Shown here piece after piece: positions 1 through 8,965 of a stretch of 52,363 nt of DNA. A model generated the notes under the pieces. It did not search any database. It saw only the letters and a program-made list of their open reading frames with translations, and had not been told where the DNA came from. The position numbers and the translations under genes were made by a program. The number at the start of each line of letters is the position of its first letter. Within the stretch, counting starts at the first letter, position 1. Origin of the DNA: Comamonas sp. lk (GTDB lineage Bacteria > Pseudomonadota > Gammaproteobacteria > Burkholderiales > Burkholderiaceae_C); NCBI GenBank assembly GCA_945860595.1, contig CAMAQV010000018.1, forward strand, positions 1-52,363. The letters are read 5' to 3'.

Positions 1-147
1 TGTTGCTCTGATCCTCACCTTATGCCGCCCCCTTGCGGGCGCGGGTTTCAGTGGACAGCCGTTAGCTGCTACGCTGCCCTGTGCAGTCCGGACGTTCCTC
101 CAGTGCTTTGTTTCCAAAATTGCACCAGCGGTGGTCTGGCAGGCTTC
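1..147 (-). ncRNA. rnpB: RNase P RNA, 5' portion (runs off left edge)
   Basis: This is the catalytic RNA of RNase P, which matures tRNA 5' ends. On the minus strand, 100-85 reads GAGGAACGTCCGGACT and 83-74 reads CACAGGGCAG. Together they match the near-universal block of bacterial RNase P RNA (GAGGAAnGTCCGG followed by CACAGGGCAG). The upstream GCCAGACC stretch and the P3-like stem match the 5' domain of the family. By comparison with known starts (GAAGC...CAGAC) the 5' end should lie near base 147. A GATAAT -10 element lies 7-8 bases upstream (161-156, minus strand). The 3' part is outside the window, so the gene is partial here. No protein gene is supported in 1-269. Confidence 0.9.
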
Positions 148-155
148 ACGCGCGC

Positions 156-161
156 ATTATC
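156..161 (-). promoter_or_regulatory. -10 element of rnpB
   Basis: GATAAT on the minus strand, placed 8 bases before the inferred 5' end of RNase P RNA. No good -35 hexamer is visible at the expected distance. Confidence 0.45.
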
Positions 162-269
162 AGCCCGCGCCACTGCGCATAAGGTTATGCTTTTTGCCAG
201 GTATGGGCTGACAGACAATGCGCGTACCGCGCTAAAGCCCGCCGAGTCACACCCCAACAGGAGCCCCCT

Positions 270-1190
270 ATGAAAGCCGACAACATCCTCCACACCATTG
301 GCAACACACCCCATGTGCGCGTCAACCGCCTGTTTGGCACGGGCGCGAACGTGTGGGTCAAGTCCGAGCGCAGCAACCCCGGCGGCTCGATCAAGGACCG
401 CATCGCGCTGGCCATGGTGGAAGACGCAGAGAAATCCGGTGCCCTCAAACCCGGCGCAACCATCATCGAGCCGACCTCGGGCAATACCGGCGTGGGCCTG
501 GCGATGGTGGCCGCTGTCAAAGGTTACAAGCTGATTTTGGTGATGCCCGACAGCATGTCCGTGGAGCGCCGCCGCCTGATGCTGGCCTACGGTGCCAGCT
601 TCGACCTGACGCCGCGCGCACTCGGTATGAAAGGCGCCATCGCCCGGGCGCAGGAGCTGGTCGCATCGACCCCCGGCGCGTGGATGCCGCAGCAGTTCGA
701 GAACCCCGCCAATATCGAGATCCACACCCGCACCACCGCGCTGGAAATTCTGGCCGACTTTCCCGAAGGGCTGGACGCCATCATCACCGGCGTGGGCACG
801 GGTGGACACATCACCGGCGTGGCGCAAGTGCTCAAGGCCCAATGGCCGGGCCTGAAAGTGTTTGCGGTGGAGCCCACGCAAAGCCCGGTGATCTCGGGCG
901 GCGCGCCCTCGCCGCACCCCATCCAGGGCATTGGCGCAGGCTTTATTCCCAAAAACCTGCACACCGCGCTGCTAGACGGCGTGATCCAGGTCGACGCCGA
1001 ACCGGCACGCGAAATGGCCCGCCGCAGCGCGGCCGAAGAAGGCATTCTGGTGGGCATCTCCAGCGGCGCAACCCTGGCGGCGATTGCCCAAAAGCTGCCC
1101 GAGCTACCAGCGGGCGCAAAGGTGCTGGGCTTTAACTACGACACCGGCGAGCGCTATTTGTCGATCGAAGGTTTTCTGCCCACCGAATAA
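270..1190 (+). CDS. cysK: cysteine synthase A (O-acetylserine sulfhydrylase)
   Basis: PLP enzyme that forms L-cysteine from O-acetylserine and sulfide in the cytoplasm. It has 306 residues, normal for the family. Visible motifs are [10 protein letters not shown] with the PLP lysine at K42, the substrate loop TSGNTG at 69-74, and the phosphate-binding GTGGH at 176-180. The later motif [10 protein letters not shown] is typical of CysK rather than CysM, so I prefer the A isozyme. The start is the ATG at 270, with an AGGAG ribosome site at 259-263. It converges with eutC, only 11 bases away, and no terminator is visible between them. It shares a sulfur theme with the taurine genes but shows no direct link. 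Confidence 0.88.
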   Translation: MKADNILHTIGNTPHVRVNRLFGTGANVWVKSERSNPGGSIKDRIALAMVEDAEKSGALKPGATIIEPTSGNTGVGLAMVAAVKGYKLILVMPDSMSVERRRLMLAYGASFDLTPRALGMKGAIARAQELVASTPGAWMPQQFENPANIEIHTRTTALEILADFPEGLDAIITGVGTGGHITGVAQVLKAQWPGLKVFAVEPTQSPVISGGAPSPHPIQGIGAGFIPKNLHTALLDGVIQVDAEPAREMARRSAAEEGILVGISSGATLAAIAQKLPELPAGAKVLGFNYDTGERYLSIEGFLPTE

Positions 1191-1201
1191 GGCGGGCGCG
1201 C

Positions 1202-2059
1202 TCAGTCCAGAAGGAAGTTGTTTTGCACCTGCCCGCCCACAATGGCCGTGGGGGCGGTGTCGTCCTTCAGGTCCACGCCTGAGAGTTGGCGGCTGCGGGC
1301 CTGCTCCAGCAAATAGGCCAGCTTGGCGGCGGCAGCCTCATACGACAAGCCTGCCGGGCGGACGTTGGAGATGCAGTTGCGCGCCGCGTCGGTCAAACCC
1401 ACGCGCGGCATCCAGGTCAGGTACAGGCCCATGCTGTCGGGCGAGCTCAAGCCGGGGCGCTCGCCAATCAGCACCACCACGGCGCGTGCGCCCAGCGCTT
1501 CGCCCACCGCGTCACCCACCGCCACGCGGCCCTGCTCCACGATGCACAGCGGGGCGATGCGCCAATGCGTGACAGCCAATGTGTGGCGCAAGGCCTCTAA
1601 AAAAGGCGGCGCGTTTTGCTGCACAGCCAGGGCGGACAAACCATCGGCCACCACCAAAACAAGGTCAAAAGGACGCGGCAAACCACTGTGATCGGCTTCG
1701 CGCAGCGCCTGCAAATGGCTGCGCGACTCGGCGTCCAACAGGCGGCCCCAGTCGGGTCGTTGCAAATACTGCGCGCGATTAGCTGCGGCGCTGTGCAAAC
1801 CCAGCGGCTGCGGCGCGCGGGGCAGCCAGGCGGCTGACAGCTGCTGCGCCAACTGCGGCACATCCAACGCCTGGTGCACGGCGTCCCGGGCCTGCGCATG
1901 GGCCTGCTGAAACTGCAAGTGCGCTTGGGTTGGAAGGCTCACCCCGGCGCGGCCCAGCGCGATGCGCGCGTCGGTGAAGCGGCGCAAAGCCACCCAGGGG
2001 TTGGCGACCACCGGATGCAACGGGGCAATTGCTTCGATGTCCTGAATCGGCTGGGTCAT
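1202..2059 (-). CDS. eutC: ethanolamine ammonia-lyase, small subunit
   Basis: Light chain of the adenosylcobalamin-dependent enzyme that converts ethanolamine to acetaldehyde and ammonia. It has 285 residues. The N-terminal block contains ARIALGRAGVSLPT, a family hallmark, and later blocks (LVVADGLSALAVQ, LIGERPGLSSPDSMG) match EutC. It follows eutB with a 3-base gap, so the two are almost certainly cotranscribed and co-translated. No shell protein, EutD, EutE or reactivase genes are nearby. The pair therefore looks like a microcompartment-free system, usually for nitrogen supply. A cobalamin adenosyltransferase and CobS/CobT-like genes occur elsewhere in this window. Confidence 0.93.
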   Translation of the reverse strand: MTQPIQDIEAIAPLHPVVANPWVALRRFTDARIALGRAGVSLPTQAHLQFQQAHAQARDAVHQALDVPQLAQQLSAAWLPRAPQPLGLHSAAANRAQYLQRPDWGRLLDAESRSHLQALREADHSGLPRPFDLVLVVADGLSALAVQQNAPPFLEALRHTLAVTHWRIAPLCIVEQGRVAVGDAVGEALGARAVVVLIGERPGLSSPDSMGLYLTWMPRVGLTDAARNCISNVRPAGLSYEAAAAKLAYLLEQARSRQLSGVDLKDDTAPTAIVGGQVQNNFLLD

Positions 2060-2062
2060 GGC

Positions 2063-3463
2063 TTAGCCCATTTTCAGCAAAGCGCCCGCGAAGGCGTCCG
2101 GCACATCGACGCTCAGGCGCATGCCATCCGGATGGTCCTGAAATATCTGCATCCGCTGCAACCAGACTTCAAACTCGGGCGCAGGGCGCAAGCCCAGCAC
2201 GCGGCGCACATACAGCGCATCGTGGAAAGACGTGGTCTGGTAATTGAGCATGATGTCGTCCGAGCCCGGAATGCCCATCACAAAGTTGCAGCCGGCCACG
2301 CCCAAGAGCGTGAGCAGCACGTCCATATCGTTTTGGTCGGCCTCGGCGTGGTTGGTGTAACAGACATCGCAGCCCATGGGCAGGCCGAGTAGCTTGCCGC
2401 AGAAATGGTCTTCCAGGCCGGCGCGGGTGATTTGTTTGGCGTCAAACAAATACTCAGGCCCGATAAAGCCGACTACGGTGTTGATCAGCAAGGGTTTGAA
2501 GTGGCGCGCCACCGCGTAGGCCCGGGCCTCGCAGGTCTGCTGGTCCAGCCCGTGGTGCGCGTTGGCCGAGAGTGCGCTGCCCTGGCCGGTTTCAAAGTAC
2601 ATGACGTTGTCGCCCACCGTCCCGCGCCCCAGCGACAGGGCCGCGCTGCGCGCCTCGGCCAGCAAAGCCAGGTTGATGCCAAAGCTGCGGTTGGTGGCCT
2701 CGGTACCGCCAATGGACTGGAACACCAGATCCACCGGCGCGCCCAACTCAATCGCACGCAAGGTGTTGGTGACATGGGTCAGCACGCAAGATTGCGTGGG
2801 GATGTCGTAGCGGCTGATCACTGCGTCCAGCATGCTCACGATTTGCACCACCTGCGCCACGTTGTCGGTGGCCGGGTTGATGCCAATCACCGCGTCGCCG
2901 CTGCCGTACAACAAGCCGTCCAGCATGCTGGCAGCGATGCCGGTGGCGTCGTCGGTTGGGTGGTTGGGCTGCAGCCGCGTGGCCATGCGCCCGGGCAGGC
3001 CGATGGTGTTACGAAAGGCCGTGACCACGCGGCACTTTTTAGCGACCAGAATCAAATCCTGGTTGCGCATGGTCTTGCTCACCGCCGCCGCCATCTCGGG
3101 TGTGATGCCGGGGGCGACAGCGGCCAGCGTGGCGCTGTCAGCGGCGTCGCTCAAAAGCCAGTTGCGAAAGTCTCCGACGGTCAAATGCCGGATCGGCGCA
3201 AAGGCGGCGGCGTCATGCGTGTCCACGATCAACCGCGTAATTTCGTCGTCTTCATACGGCACCAGCGCCTCGCCCAAGAAGCGCACCAACGGCACCTCCG
3301 CCAGCGCCATCTGCGCCGCAACCCGTTCCTGCGCACTGCCTGCGGCCACACCCGCCAGCAAATCCCCCGATCGCATGGGCGTGGCCCGCGCCATCAGCGT
3401 CCTCAAATCAGGGAATTGGTAGGTCTGGCTGCCGACGGTGTGGCGGAAGGCGGAAGGGGGCAT
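2063..3463 (-). CDS. eutB: ethanolamine ammonia-lyase, large subunit
   Basis: Catalytic TIM-barrel chain of ethanolamine ammonia-lyase. It binds ethanolamine and adenosylcobalamin with EutC. I place the start at the ATG at 3463, giving 466 residues. The protein then begins MPPSAFRHTVGSQTYQF and reaches the conserved RSGDLLAGVAAGS block at the usual distance, whereas a longer reading frame to 3589 has no family support. Conserved segments include QDLILVAKKCRVVTAFRNT, GDAVIGINPATDN, FETGQGSALSANAHHG and FIGPEYLF. It is first of a two-gene operon with eutC. The region 3464-3639 between it and the divergent ATPase holds the control DNA for both. Confidence 0.94.
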   Translation of the reverse strand: MPPSAFRHTVGSQTYQFPDLRTLMARATPMRSGDLLAGVAAGSAQERVAAQMALAEVPLVRFLGEALVPYEDDEITRLIVDTHDAAAFAPIRHLTVGDFRNWLLSDAADSATLAAVAPGITPEMAAAVSKTMRNQDLILVAKKCRVVTAFRNTIGLPGRMATRLQPNHPTDDATGIAASMLDGLLYGSGDAVIGINPATDNVAQVVQIVSMLDAVISRYDIPTQSCVLTHVTNTLRAIELGAPVDLVFQSIGGTEATNRSFGINLALLAEARSAALSLGRGTVGDNVMYFETGQGSALSANAHHGLDQQTCEARAYAVARHFKPLLINTVVGFIGPEYLFDAKQITRAGLEDHFCGKLLGLPMGCDVCYTNHAEADQNDMDVLLTLLGVAGCNFVMGIPGSDDIMLNYQTTSFHDALYVRRVLGLRPAPEFEVWLQRMQIFQDHPDGMRLSVDVPDAFAGALLKMG

Positions 3464-3604
3464 GAGGGCTTGGTTAAAACCGACTAAATAGGGTTGCCAC
3501 TGTACCTCGCGTGTTCTGTTTCGCGACACCCTCATCGCCTGAGGGTACCCACCTTTGACGATGGCCACGGGAGCACGGTGGAATGACACCCGATCTATTT
3601 AACA

Positions 3605-3632
3605 TTGAAAATTTAACGCGCGACGTTATAAT
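3605..3632 (+). promoter_or_regulatory. sigma70-type promoter of the DUF4143 ATPase gene
   Basis: TTGAAA at 3605-3610 and a perfect TATAAT at 3627-3632 are separated by 16 bases. Transcription should start about 7 bases later, at 3639-3640, which is the A of the ATG. The message would be leaderless or nearly so. The 3600-3640 stretch is much richer in AT than its surroundings. Confidence 0.6.
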
Positions 3633-3639
3633 TTCAATA

Positions 3640-4809
3640 ATGATTAGCCGTGATGCCCTCAACACGCTCGGCAAACGCCTGCATGAAGCACCGGCGGCGG
3701 TGTTGCTCGGTCCGCGGCAGGTGGGCAAGACGACGCTGGCCTTAGAACTGGCAGGAAACTGGGAGCAAGGGGCGGTTTACCTGGATTTGGAGCGTCCAGC
3801 CGACCGTTTGCGGCTGGACGACGCCGATGGCTTTTTGCGCGCCCAGGGCAACAAGCTGGTCATCCTGGATGAGATCCACCGCATGCCGGGTTTGTTTGAA
3901 GTCTTGAGAGGCATCATTGACCAGCGCCGTCGCGATGGACAGCGCTTCGGGCAATTCTTGCTGCTCGGATCGGCCTCGCTGGACTTGATGCAGCAAAGCA
4001 GTGAAACGCTGGCTGGGCGCGTTGCCTATGTGGACATCGGACCGGTGCATGCACTTGAGTGGCCTGCGCAGGACTTGGATGCCCTGTGGCTGCGCGGGGG
4101 ATTTCCCGATAGCCTGCTGGCTGCCGACGATGCGGCTAGCCTGCGCTGGCGCGACGACTTTGTGCGCAGCTACCTACAGCGCGACGTACCCCTTTTTGCA
4201 CCGCGACTACCCGCAGAAACCATAGGCAGGCTATGGACCATGCTAGCCCACCAGCAAGGCGCGCTGCTGCAGCAAAGCCGCCTGGCCAGCGGGCTTGGTG
4301 TATCCAGCCCCGCAGTAGACCGGTACATTGATTTGCTGGTCGACCTGCAACTCGTGCACCGGCTGCGGCCCTGGAGCGGCAACATCGGCAAGCGTCTGGT
4401 CAAAGCACCCAAACTGTATGTACGCGACAGCGGTTTGGTACATGCCCTGCTGGGTTTGGAGAGCATGCATGCATTGGTGGGGCACCCCGTATGCGGCCCC
4501 AGTTACGAAGGGTTTTGCATCAGCAATGTGCTCGCCGCCGCCGGCCCTGGATGCGCCGCTTACAGCTACCGCACCCACGCCGGCGCGGAGATTGACCTGT
4601 TGTTGGAAAAAGCCGGCAAACCGTGGATGGCTATCGAGATCAAACGCTCCAGCGCACCGGCATTGAGCAGGGGCTTTGACATCGCATGCGCCGACGTGCA
4701 AGTGGCGCAACGCTATGTGGTGTACCCCGGCACCGAACGCTTCCCGCTCCGCTACGGTGCGGAGGCTATCGGCCTGACAGCGCTAATGCAGCTGCTCAGA
4801 AAAACCTGA
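3640..4809 (+). CDS. AAA+ ATPase with DUF4143 domain
   Basis: Member of the ATP-binding family with an N-terminal AAA_14 domain and a C-terminal DUF4143 domain. The cellular role is unknown. It has 389 residues from the ATG at 3640. Walker A is GPRQVGKT at 24-31, and the Walker B-like ILDEIH has D77 and E78. The C-terminal AEIDLLLEKAGKPW...IEIKRS resembles a PD-(D/E)XK nuclease-like fold. I chose 3640 because Walker A then lies at the usual distance from the N terminus and a strong promoter ends at this codon. The gene stands alone and converges on glcF with a 20-base gap. These genes are often acquired singly, but codon use does not look foreign. Confidence 0.8.
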   Translation: MISRDALNTLGKRLHEAPAAVLLGPRQVGKTTLALELAGNWEQGAVYLDLERPADRLRLDDADGFLRAQGNKLVILDEIHRMPGLFEVLRGIIDQRRRDGQRFGQFLLLGSASLDLMQQSSETLAGRVAYVDIGPVHALEWPAQDLDALWLRGGFPDSLLAADDAASLRWRDDFVRSYLQRDVPLFAPRLPAETIGRLWTMLAHQQGALLQQSRLASGLGVSSPAVDRYIDLLVDLQLVHRLRPWSGNIGKRLVKAPKLYVRDSGLVHALLGLESMHALVGHPVCGPSYEGFCISNVLAAAGPGCAAYSYRTHAGAEIDLLLEKAGKPWMAIEIKRSSAPALSRGFDIACADVQVAQRYVVYPGTERFPLRYGAEAIGLTALMQLLRKT

Positions 4810-4829
4810 CAGCCGCCAGCGCGCAGGCT

Positions 4830-6065
4830 TCAGCGCAAAGCCGCGTCCAGCACTTCAACCCAATGCCTTACCGGCGTGCCGGTGCCGCTTTGCAGATGGG
4901 TGATGCAGCCGATGTTGGCGCTGCAAATGCCCTGTGGCTGCATGTCCGCCAGATGGCCGAGTTTGCGGTCGCGCAGCTGGTAAGAAATATCCGGCTGCAG
5001 CACGCTGTAGGTGCCGGCCGAACCGCAGCACAAATGCGCCTCGCAAGCAGCCACGCGGATGGCAAAACCCAGCGCGGCCATGTGCGTCTCGACGCCACCT
5101 TTGAGCCGTTGTCCGTGCTGCAAAGTGCACGGCGGGTGAAAAGCTTGCAGCCCGGCAGCTTGCGCGGCTTCGGAGCGGATGGCAGTTTTGAGTGCGGGGA
5201 GCAGCTCGGGCAACAGTTCGCTCAGGTCCCGGGTCAGGGCGCTGATGCGCGCGGCCTTTGTGGCGTAGCGCGGGTCGTCCTGCAGGGCGTGGCCGTAGTC
5301 TTTGACCATCACACCGCAGCCGGAGGCGTTCATGACAATGGCCTCGACCGCCACGCTTTCCACGAGCGGCCACCAGGCGTCGATGTTGGCGCGCATTTGC
5401 GTCTTGCCGCCGTCGTGGTCATTGAGGTGGAACTTGACCGCGCCGCAGCAACCGGCCTGCGGGGCGACCACGGTCTGGATGCCGCAGGCGTCGAGCACGC
5501 GTGCCGTAGCGCTGTTGATGTTAGGGCCCATGGAAGGCTGCACGCAACCGGCGAGCACCAGCATCTTGCGCGCGTGGGTGCGGGTAGGCCACACACCGGC
5601 GTCTTGTTTGGCTGGCACCTTGGCCTGCAGGGCCTGGGGCAACAAGGGTCGCAGCGCTTGGCCCAGCTGCATGGCAGGCGCGAACAGCGGCGAGGGCAGA
5701 CCTTCTTTCAGCGCCCAGCGCATCGCCTTCTCGGCAGTCGGGCGCGGCACTTTCTCATCGACCAGTTTGCGGCCAATGTCGACCAGGTGCCCGTACTCCA
5801 CGCCACTGGGGCAGGTGGATTCGCAGTTGCGGCAGGTCAGGCAGCGGTCCAGGTGGAGCTGGGTTTTGCGGGTGGGTTCGGCACCTTCGAGCACCTGTTT
5901 GATCAGGTAAATGCGGCCGCGTGGCCCATCCAGCTCGTCGCCCAGAAGCTGGTAGGTCGGGCAGGTGGCGGTGCAAAAACCGCAGTGCACACAATTGCGC
6001 AGTATTTTTTCGGCGGCCAGGCCGTCCGGGCTTGCGGCGTATTCGGGGGCGAGTGTGGTTTGCAT
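4830..6065 (-). CDS. glcF: glycolate oxidase, iron-sulfur subunit
   Basis: Electron-transfer subunit of glycolate oxidase, which makes glyoxylate. It has 411 residues. Two 4Fe-4S motifs are plain: C25-x2-C28-x2-C31-x3-C35 and C75-x2-C78-x2-C81-x3-C85. Two CCG domains follow, with signatures AGCCGAVKFHLND and LCCGSAGTYS. It lies 5 bases after glcE and is clearly cotranscribed with it. The FAD/catalytic partner glcD is not next to it, which is unusual, since many relatives keep glcD-glcE-glcF together. Confidence 0.93.
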   Translation of the reverse strand: MQTTLAPEYAASPDGLAAEKILRNCVHCGFCTATCPTYQLLGDELDGPRGRIYLIKQVLEGAEPTRKTQLHLDRCLTCRNCESTCPSGVEYGHLVDIGRKLVDEKVPRPTAEKAMRWALKEGLPSPLFAPAMQLGQALRPLLPQALQAKVPAKQDAGVWPTRTHARKMLVLAGCVQPSMGPNINSATARVLDACGIQTVVAPQAGCCGAVKFHLNDHDGGKTQMRANIDAWWPLVESVAVEAIVMNASGCGVMVKDYGHALQDDPRYATKAARISALTRDLSELLPELLPALKTAIRSEAAQAAGLQAFHPPCTLQHGQRLKGGVETHMAALGFAIRVAACEAHLCCGSAGTYSVLQPDISYQLRDRKLGHLADMQPQGICSANIGCITHLQSGTGTPVRHWVEVLDAALR

Positions 6066-6070
6066 GCTGT

Positions 6071-7234
6071 TTAAGCGCTGATGCCCATGCGCCCGGTGGC
6101 GAACAAGCCGTGGGGGTCGAACTGGCGCTGCAGCTCGGTTTGAATACGACGCTGTACCGGCGGCAGCGCGCTGAATACGCCAACTGATTTGTCAGCCTCG
6201 CCCCCCGCGCTGCTGGTACGGAAGAGGGTGGCGTGCCCGCCCGCGGCCTGGGCCGCACGGCGCAAAACGGGCGCGGCATCGGCGGGTGCCCACAGCCAGC
6301 GCTGCGCCCCTTGCCACTCCACGAGAACCGGATAGGGCAGGTCCACAACTGGCGCGGTCTGCGGCAGGCTCAGGCGCCACAGCGCGTGCTGCGCACTCGG
6401 AGGGCGGGTAAAAAAAGGCAGGGTCTGGTCGGCGCAGGCCTGCCAGTCCGGCCTGGCCTGGGCATTGTCCATCTGGTGGGCTGCGCCACCCGCGCCGTGC
6501 ATATCGCCCAGCATGCGGGGAATCGCTGTCTTTACTGCTGCGCTCGCACCGCGCAGGCGCACATACAAGTGGTCCGCTGCGGGGTTGGCGCTCTCATCGT
6601 GCAACCAGCAGCTGGCATGCAAGGGCAGGGGCTGGGCGCCCCAGCGGTGCAAAAGGGCGAGTGCAGCAGCCTGATTCACGCCGCTGCAGTGCAGCGTCGC
6701 CTCGGCCGGCGCCAAAGGCAGGACCTTGAGTGAGACTTCCGTGATCAAGCCCAAGGTGCCCCAAGAAGCGCATCCCAAGCGGCTGAGGTCATAGCCCGCC
6801 ACGTTTTTGATCACCTGCCCGCCAAATGTGAGGTGTTCGCCCAGACCGTTGATCAGACGAGCACCCAGCACAAAGTCGCGCACGGCACCGGCTGTGGCGC
6901 GGGCGGGGCCGCTCAAGCCGCTGGCCAGCATCCCGCCCACGCTGGTGCCGACTCCGAAATGCGGCGGCTCAAAAGCCAGATGTTGCTGCGCCGCGGCGAG
7001 TGCGCTCTCCAATTCCCGCAACGGCGTGCCGGTCAGAACGGTGACCACCAGTTCACTGGGCTCGTAATTGATGATGCCGCTCAAGGCACGGGTGTCGAGC
7101 ACCTCGCCCTGCAAACCCGCCCCCAGGAAGTCTTTGCTGCCGGAGCCGCGCAGGCGCAACAAGGGCTTGTGCGACGAAGTTGCAGCAACGCGGATGCGCT
7201 CTAACAGCGCGTCGACGGGGTCAAACGGGTTCAT
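6071..7234 (-). CDS. glcE: glycolate oxidase, FAD-binding subunit
   Basis: PCMH-type FAD-binding subunit of glycolate oxidase. It has 387 residues from the ATG at 7234. Visible features are an N-terminal FAD-binding core with LRGSGSKDFLG, then the GTSVGGMLASGLSGPAR stretch and FGGQVIKNVAGYDLSRL, all typical of GlcE. It is the first gene of the glcEF unit and is divergent from the MocA-like gene 98 bases away. No glcD lies beside it. The FAD oxidase at 39334-40764 is a distant alternative partner, but it resembles D-lactate dehydrogenases more. Confidence 0.92.
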   Translation of the reverse strand: MNPFDPVDALLERIRVAATSSHKPLLRLRGSGSKDFLGAGLQGEVLDTRALSGIINYEPSELVVTVLTGTPLRELESALAAAQQHLAFEPPHFGVGTSVGGMLASGLSGPARATAGAVRDFVLGARLINGLGEHLTFGGQVIKNVAGYDLSRLGCASWGTLGLITEVSLKVLPLAPAEATLHCSGVNQAAALALLHRWGAQPLPLHASCWLHDESANPAADHLYVRLRGASAAVKTAIPRMLGDMHGAGGAAHQMDNAQARPDWQACADQTLPFFTRPPSAQHALWRLSLPQTAPVVDLPYPVLVEWQGAQRWLWAPADAAPVLRRAAQAAGGHATLFRTSSAGGEADKSVGVFSALPPVQRRIQTELQRQFDPHGLFATGRMGISA

Positions 7235-7332
7235 CCGGTAATGGTACGGCTTGTATAGCGCGCCAAGTCCTTGTCGGGCGTGAATTTTTTGAACGCGGGG
7301 TCTCTAAATCTTGGCAGTTCCGCAACCCCATA

Positions 7333-7929
7333 ATGGCCGCCATGGCCGCGCAACTGCCCACCGTCTTGATTTTGGCCGCCGGTCGCAGCACGCGCTTTCG
7401 CGCCGCGGGCGGCACCGACAAACTGGAAGAAGTGCTCTTGGGTCGGCGCGTGCGCGACTGGGTCACGCAGGCCGCGCAAGACAGCGGACTGCCCTGGCAT
7501 GTGGTGGAAGCGGCGCACACCGCGCACATCACCAACGCGGGGATGGGCGACAGCATTGCCTGCGGCGTTGCAGCCACAGTCGGCGCTGCAGGGTGGTTGA
7601 TCCTGCCGGCCGATTTGCCCTTGATTCAGGCAAGCAGCCTGCTGGCGGTGGCGCGGGCGCTGCAAGACCATGCGGTAGTCGTCCCGCTGTGCGCAGGGCA
7701 GCGTGGCCACCCGGTCGGGTTGGGGCAGCAGGCGCGGGAAGAATTGCTGGCCTTGCGCGGTGACGGCGGGGCGGCGTCTGTAGTGGCTGCATGGAAGCAG
7801 CGGGGCGGGGTGGGCGTACTGGAGCTGGAAGACGTGGGTTGTATCACCGACGTGGACACGCCGGACGCCCTTCGCGCAGCCCAGGCGCTGGCGCTGCAGA
7901 TGCAAACCAGGCAATCAGTCGGCGAATGA
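7333..7929 (+). CDS. MobA/MocA-type molybdenum cofactor nucleotidyltransferase
   Basis: NTP-transferase fold that attaches a nucleotide to molybdopterin. It has 198 residues. The nucleotide loop LAAGRSTRF lies at 14-22, ILPADLPL carries the metal aspartate, and GHPVG is typical of the MocA (CTP-using) branch that serves xanthine dehydrogenase-type enzymes. An ATG at 7342 is an alternative start. The last 15 bases overlap the convergent SMP-30 gene. The SoeA-type molybdoenzyme downstream would need bis-MGD made by MobA, so I do not assume that this gene serves it. Confidence 0.75.
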   Translation: MAAMAAQLPTVLILAAGRSTRFRAAGGTDKLEEVLLGRRVRDWVTQAAQDSGLPWHVVEAAHTAHITNAGMGDSIACGVAATVGAAGWLILPADLPLIQASSLLAVARALQDHAVVVPLCAGQRGHPVGLGQQAREELLALRGDGGAASVVAAWKQRGGVGVLELEDVGCITDVDTPDALRAAQALALQMQTRQSVGE

Positions 7930-8853
7930 ATTAACCGGCAGACCCGGCAGCGGTGCGCGCATGGCGAACACGCAGCCGGAGTCCGGATAACGCGCCAGTT
8001 CCGCGTCCGAGCGGCCATGGCGCACGGTAGTCAAATACAGAGTTTGCAAATCCGCGCCGCCGAAACAGGGCATGGTGGGGCACTGCGACGGGGCGGCGTA
8101 CTGCGCGAGTAAGCGCCCGTCCGGCGCAAACTGGCACAGGCGCGCACCCTCGTACATCGCCACCCAGTAATTGCCTTGAACATCGACCGCAGCACCATCG
8201 GGCCGGCCACCATAGCCGTTGTCGTTGAATTGCCAGCCCGCCGGCTTGGGTTCGAATTGCGCAAAGTGCCGGTGCGCGGCCAACGTATTGGTTGGCAGAT
8301 CAAAGTCCCAGGCATAAATACGGTGCTGCGGCGTATCCGCCCAGTAGGCCACTGTGTTGTCGGGGCTAAAGCCCATTCCGTTGCCAGTCAGCGCGCCACC
8401 GAACTGGTGCGTGATGTGCGGCGCGGCACCCGACGCGCGGGCGTCTACGGTGTAGAGCGCGGCGGCACGCTGGGTTTTGGTCTCATCAACCGTACCAACC
8501 CAAAAGCGCCCCAGTGCATCGCACTTGCCGTCATTTGCGCGCACGGTGTCCGCGTCATAGGGCAAGGTCGCGACGTGCGTCAACGCGCCACCCCACTGCC
8601 GCGCCCGGAAAATGCCGTGGCGCAAGGCGATCACCAAACCGCCATTGCGCGCCGGCGCAATACAACCGGGCTCTGAGGGCATGTCCCAGGTCTGCAAGAC
8701 ACCGTCATCCATGCGCAGCACCTGTCTGCCTGAGATATCGACCCAGTACAAGGCTTGCTCCTGCGGATGCCAAAAGGGCGACTCACCAAGCTGGCAGGCA
8801 TGCGGATCCAAGCGCTGCCAGGTGGGCTGTATCAGGTCGGGTGCTGAGGTCAT
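7915..8853 (-). CDS. SMP-30/gluconolactonase family protein
   Basis: Six-bladed beta-propeller of the SMP-30/regucalcin/gluconolactonase family. These metal-dependent enzymes hydrolyse sugar lactones. It has 312 residues from the ATG at 8853. The conserved blocks LGESPFWHPQEQALYWVDI near the start, NDGKCDALGRFWVGT, and NGMGFSPDNTVAYWADT supply the metal-binding Glu, Asn and Asp residues expected of the family. The substrate is not predictable from sequence. It lies downstream of the amt terminator and has no obvious operon partner. Confidence 0.88.
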   Translation of the reverse strand: MTSAPDLIQPTWQRLDPHACQLGESPFWHPQEQALYWVDISGRQVLRMDDGVLQTWDMPSEPGCIAPARNGGLVIALRHGIFRARQWGGALTHVATLPYDADTVRANDGKCDALGRFWVGTVDETKTQRAAALYTVDARASGAAPHITHQFGGALTGNGMGFSPDNTVAYWADTPQHRIYAWDFDLPTNTLAAHRHFAQFEPKPAGWQFNDNGYGGRPDGAAVDVQGNYWVAMYEGARLCQFAPDGRLLAQYAAPSQCPTMPCFGGADLQTLYLTTVRHGRSDAELARYPDSGCVFAMRAPLPGLPVNSFAD

Positions 8854-8897
8854 GCGGGGCTCAGAAAAAGGGGTGCAGCCATTGTGCACCGGCGCAG

Positions 8898-8932
8898 AAA
8901 AAACCCGTTGCGGCTTGCGCCCCAACGGGTTT
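8898..8932 (-). terminator. Rho-independent terminator of glnK-amt
   Basis: Inverted repeat with arms AAACCCGTTG (8901-8910) and CAACGGGTTT (8923-8932) and a 12-base loop. On the minus strand it is followed by a run of T, complementary to the A run at 8898-8903. It starts 34 bases beyond the amt stop codon. Confidence 0.8.
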
Positions 8933-8965
8933 AAAGAGGCAGGGCACATCGCCCTAACGGTGCAC

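Noticed and set aside
4686..6074. 462-codon plus-strand frame opposite glcF
   Set aside because: Shadow frame; glcF has intact Fe-S and CCG motifs in the opposite direction.
7333..7929. MocA-like gene as the cofactor enzyme for the SoeA-type protein
   Set aside because: The GHPVG motif points to the CTP-using branch that serves xanthine dehydrogenase-type enzymes, whereas SoeA needs bis-MGD; linkage is also weak.
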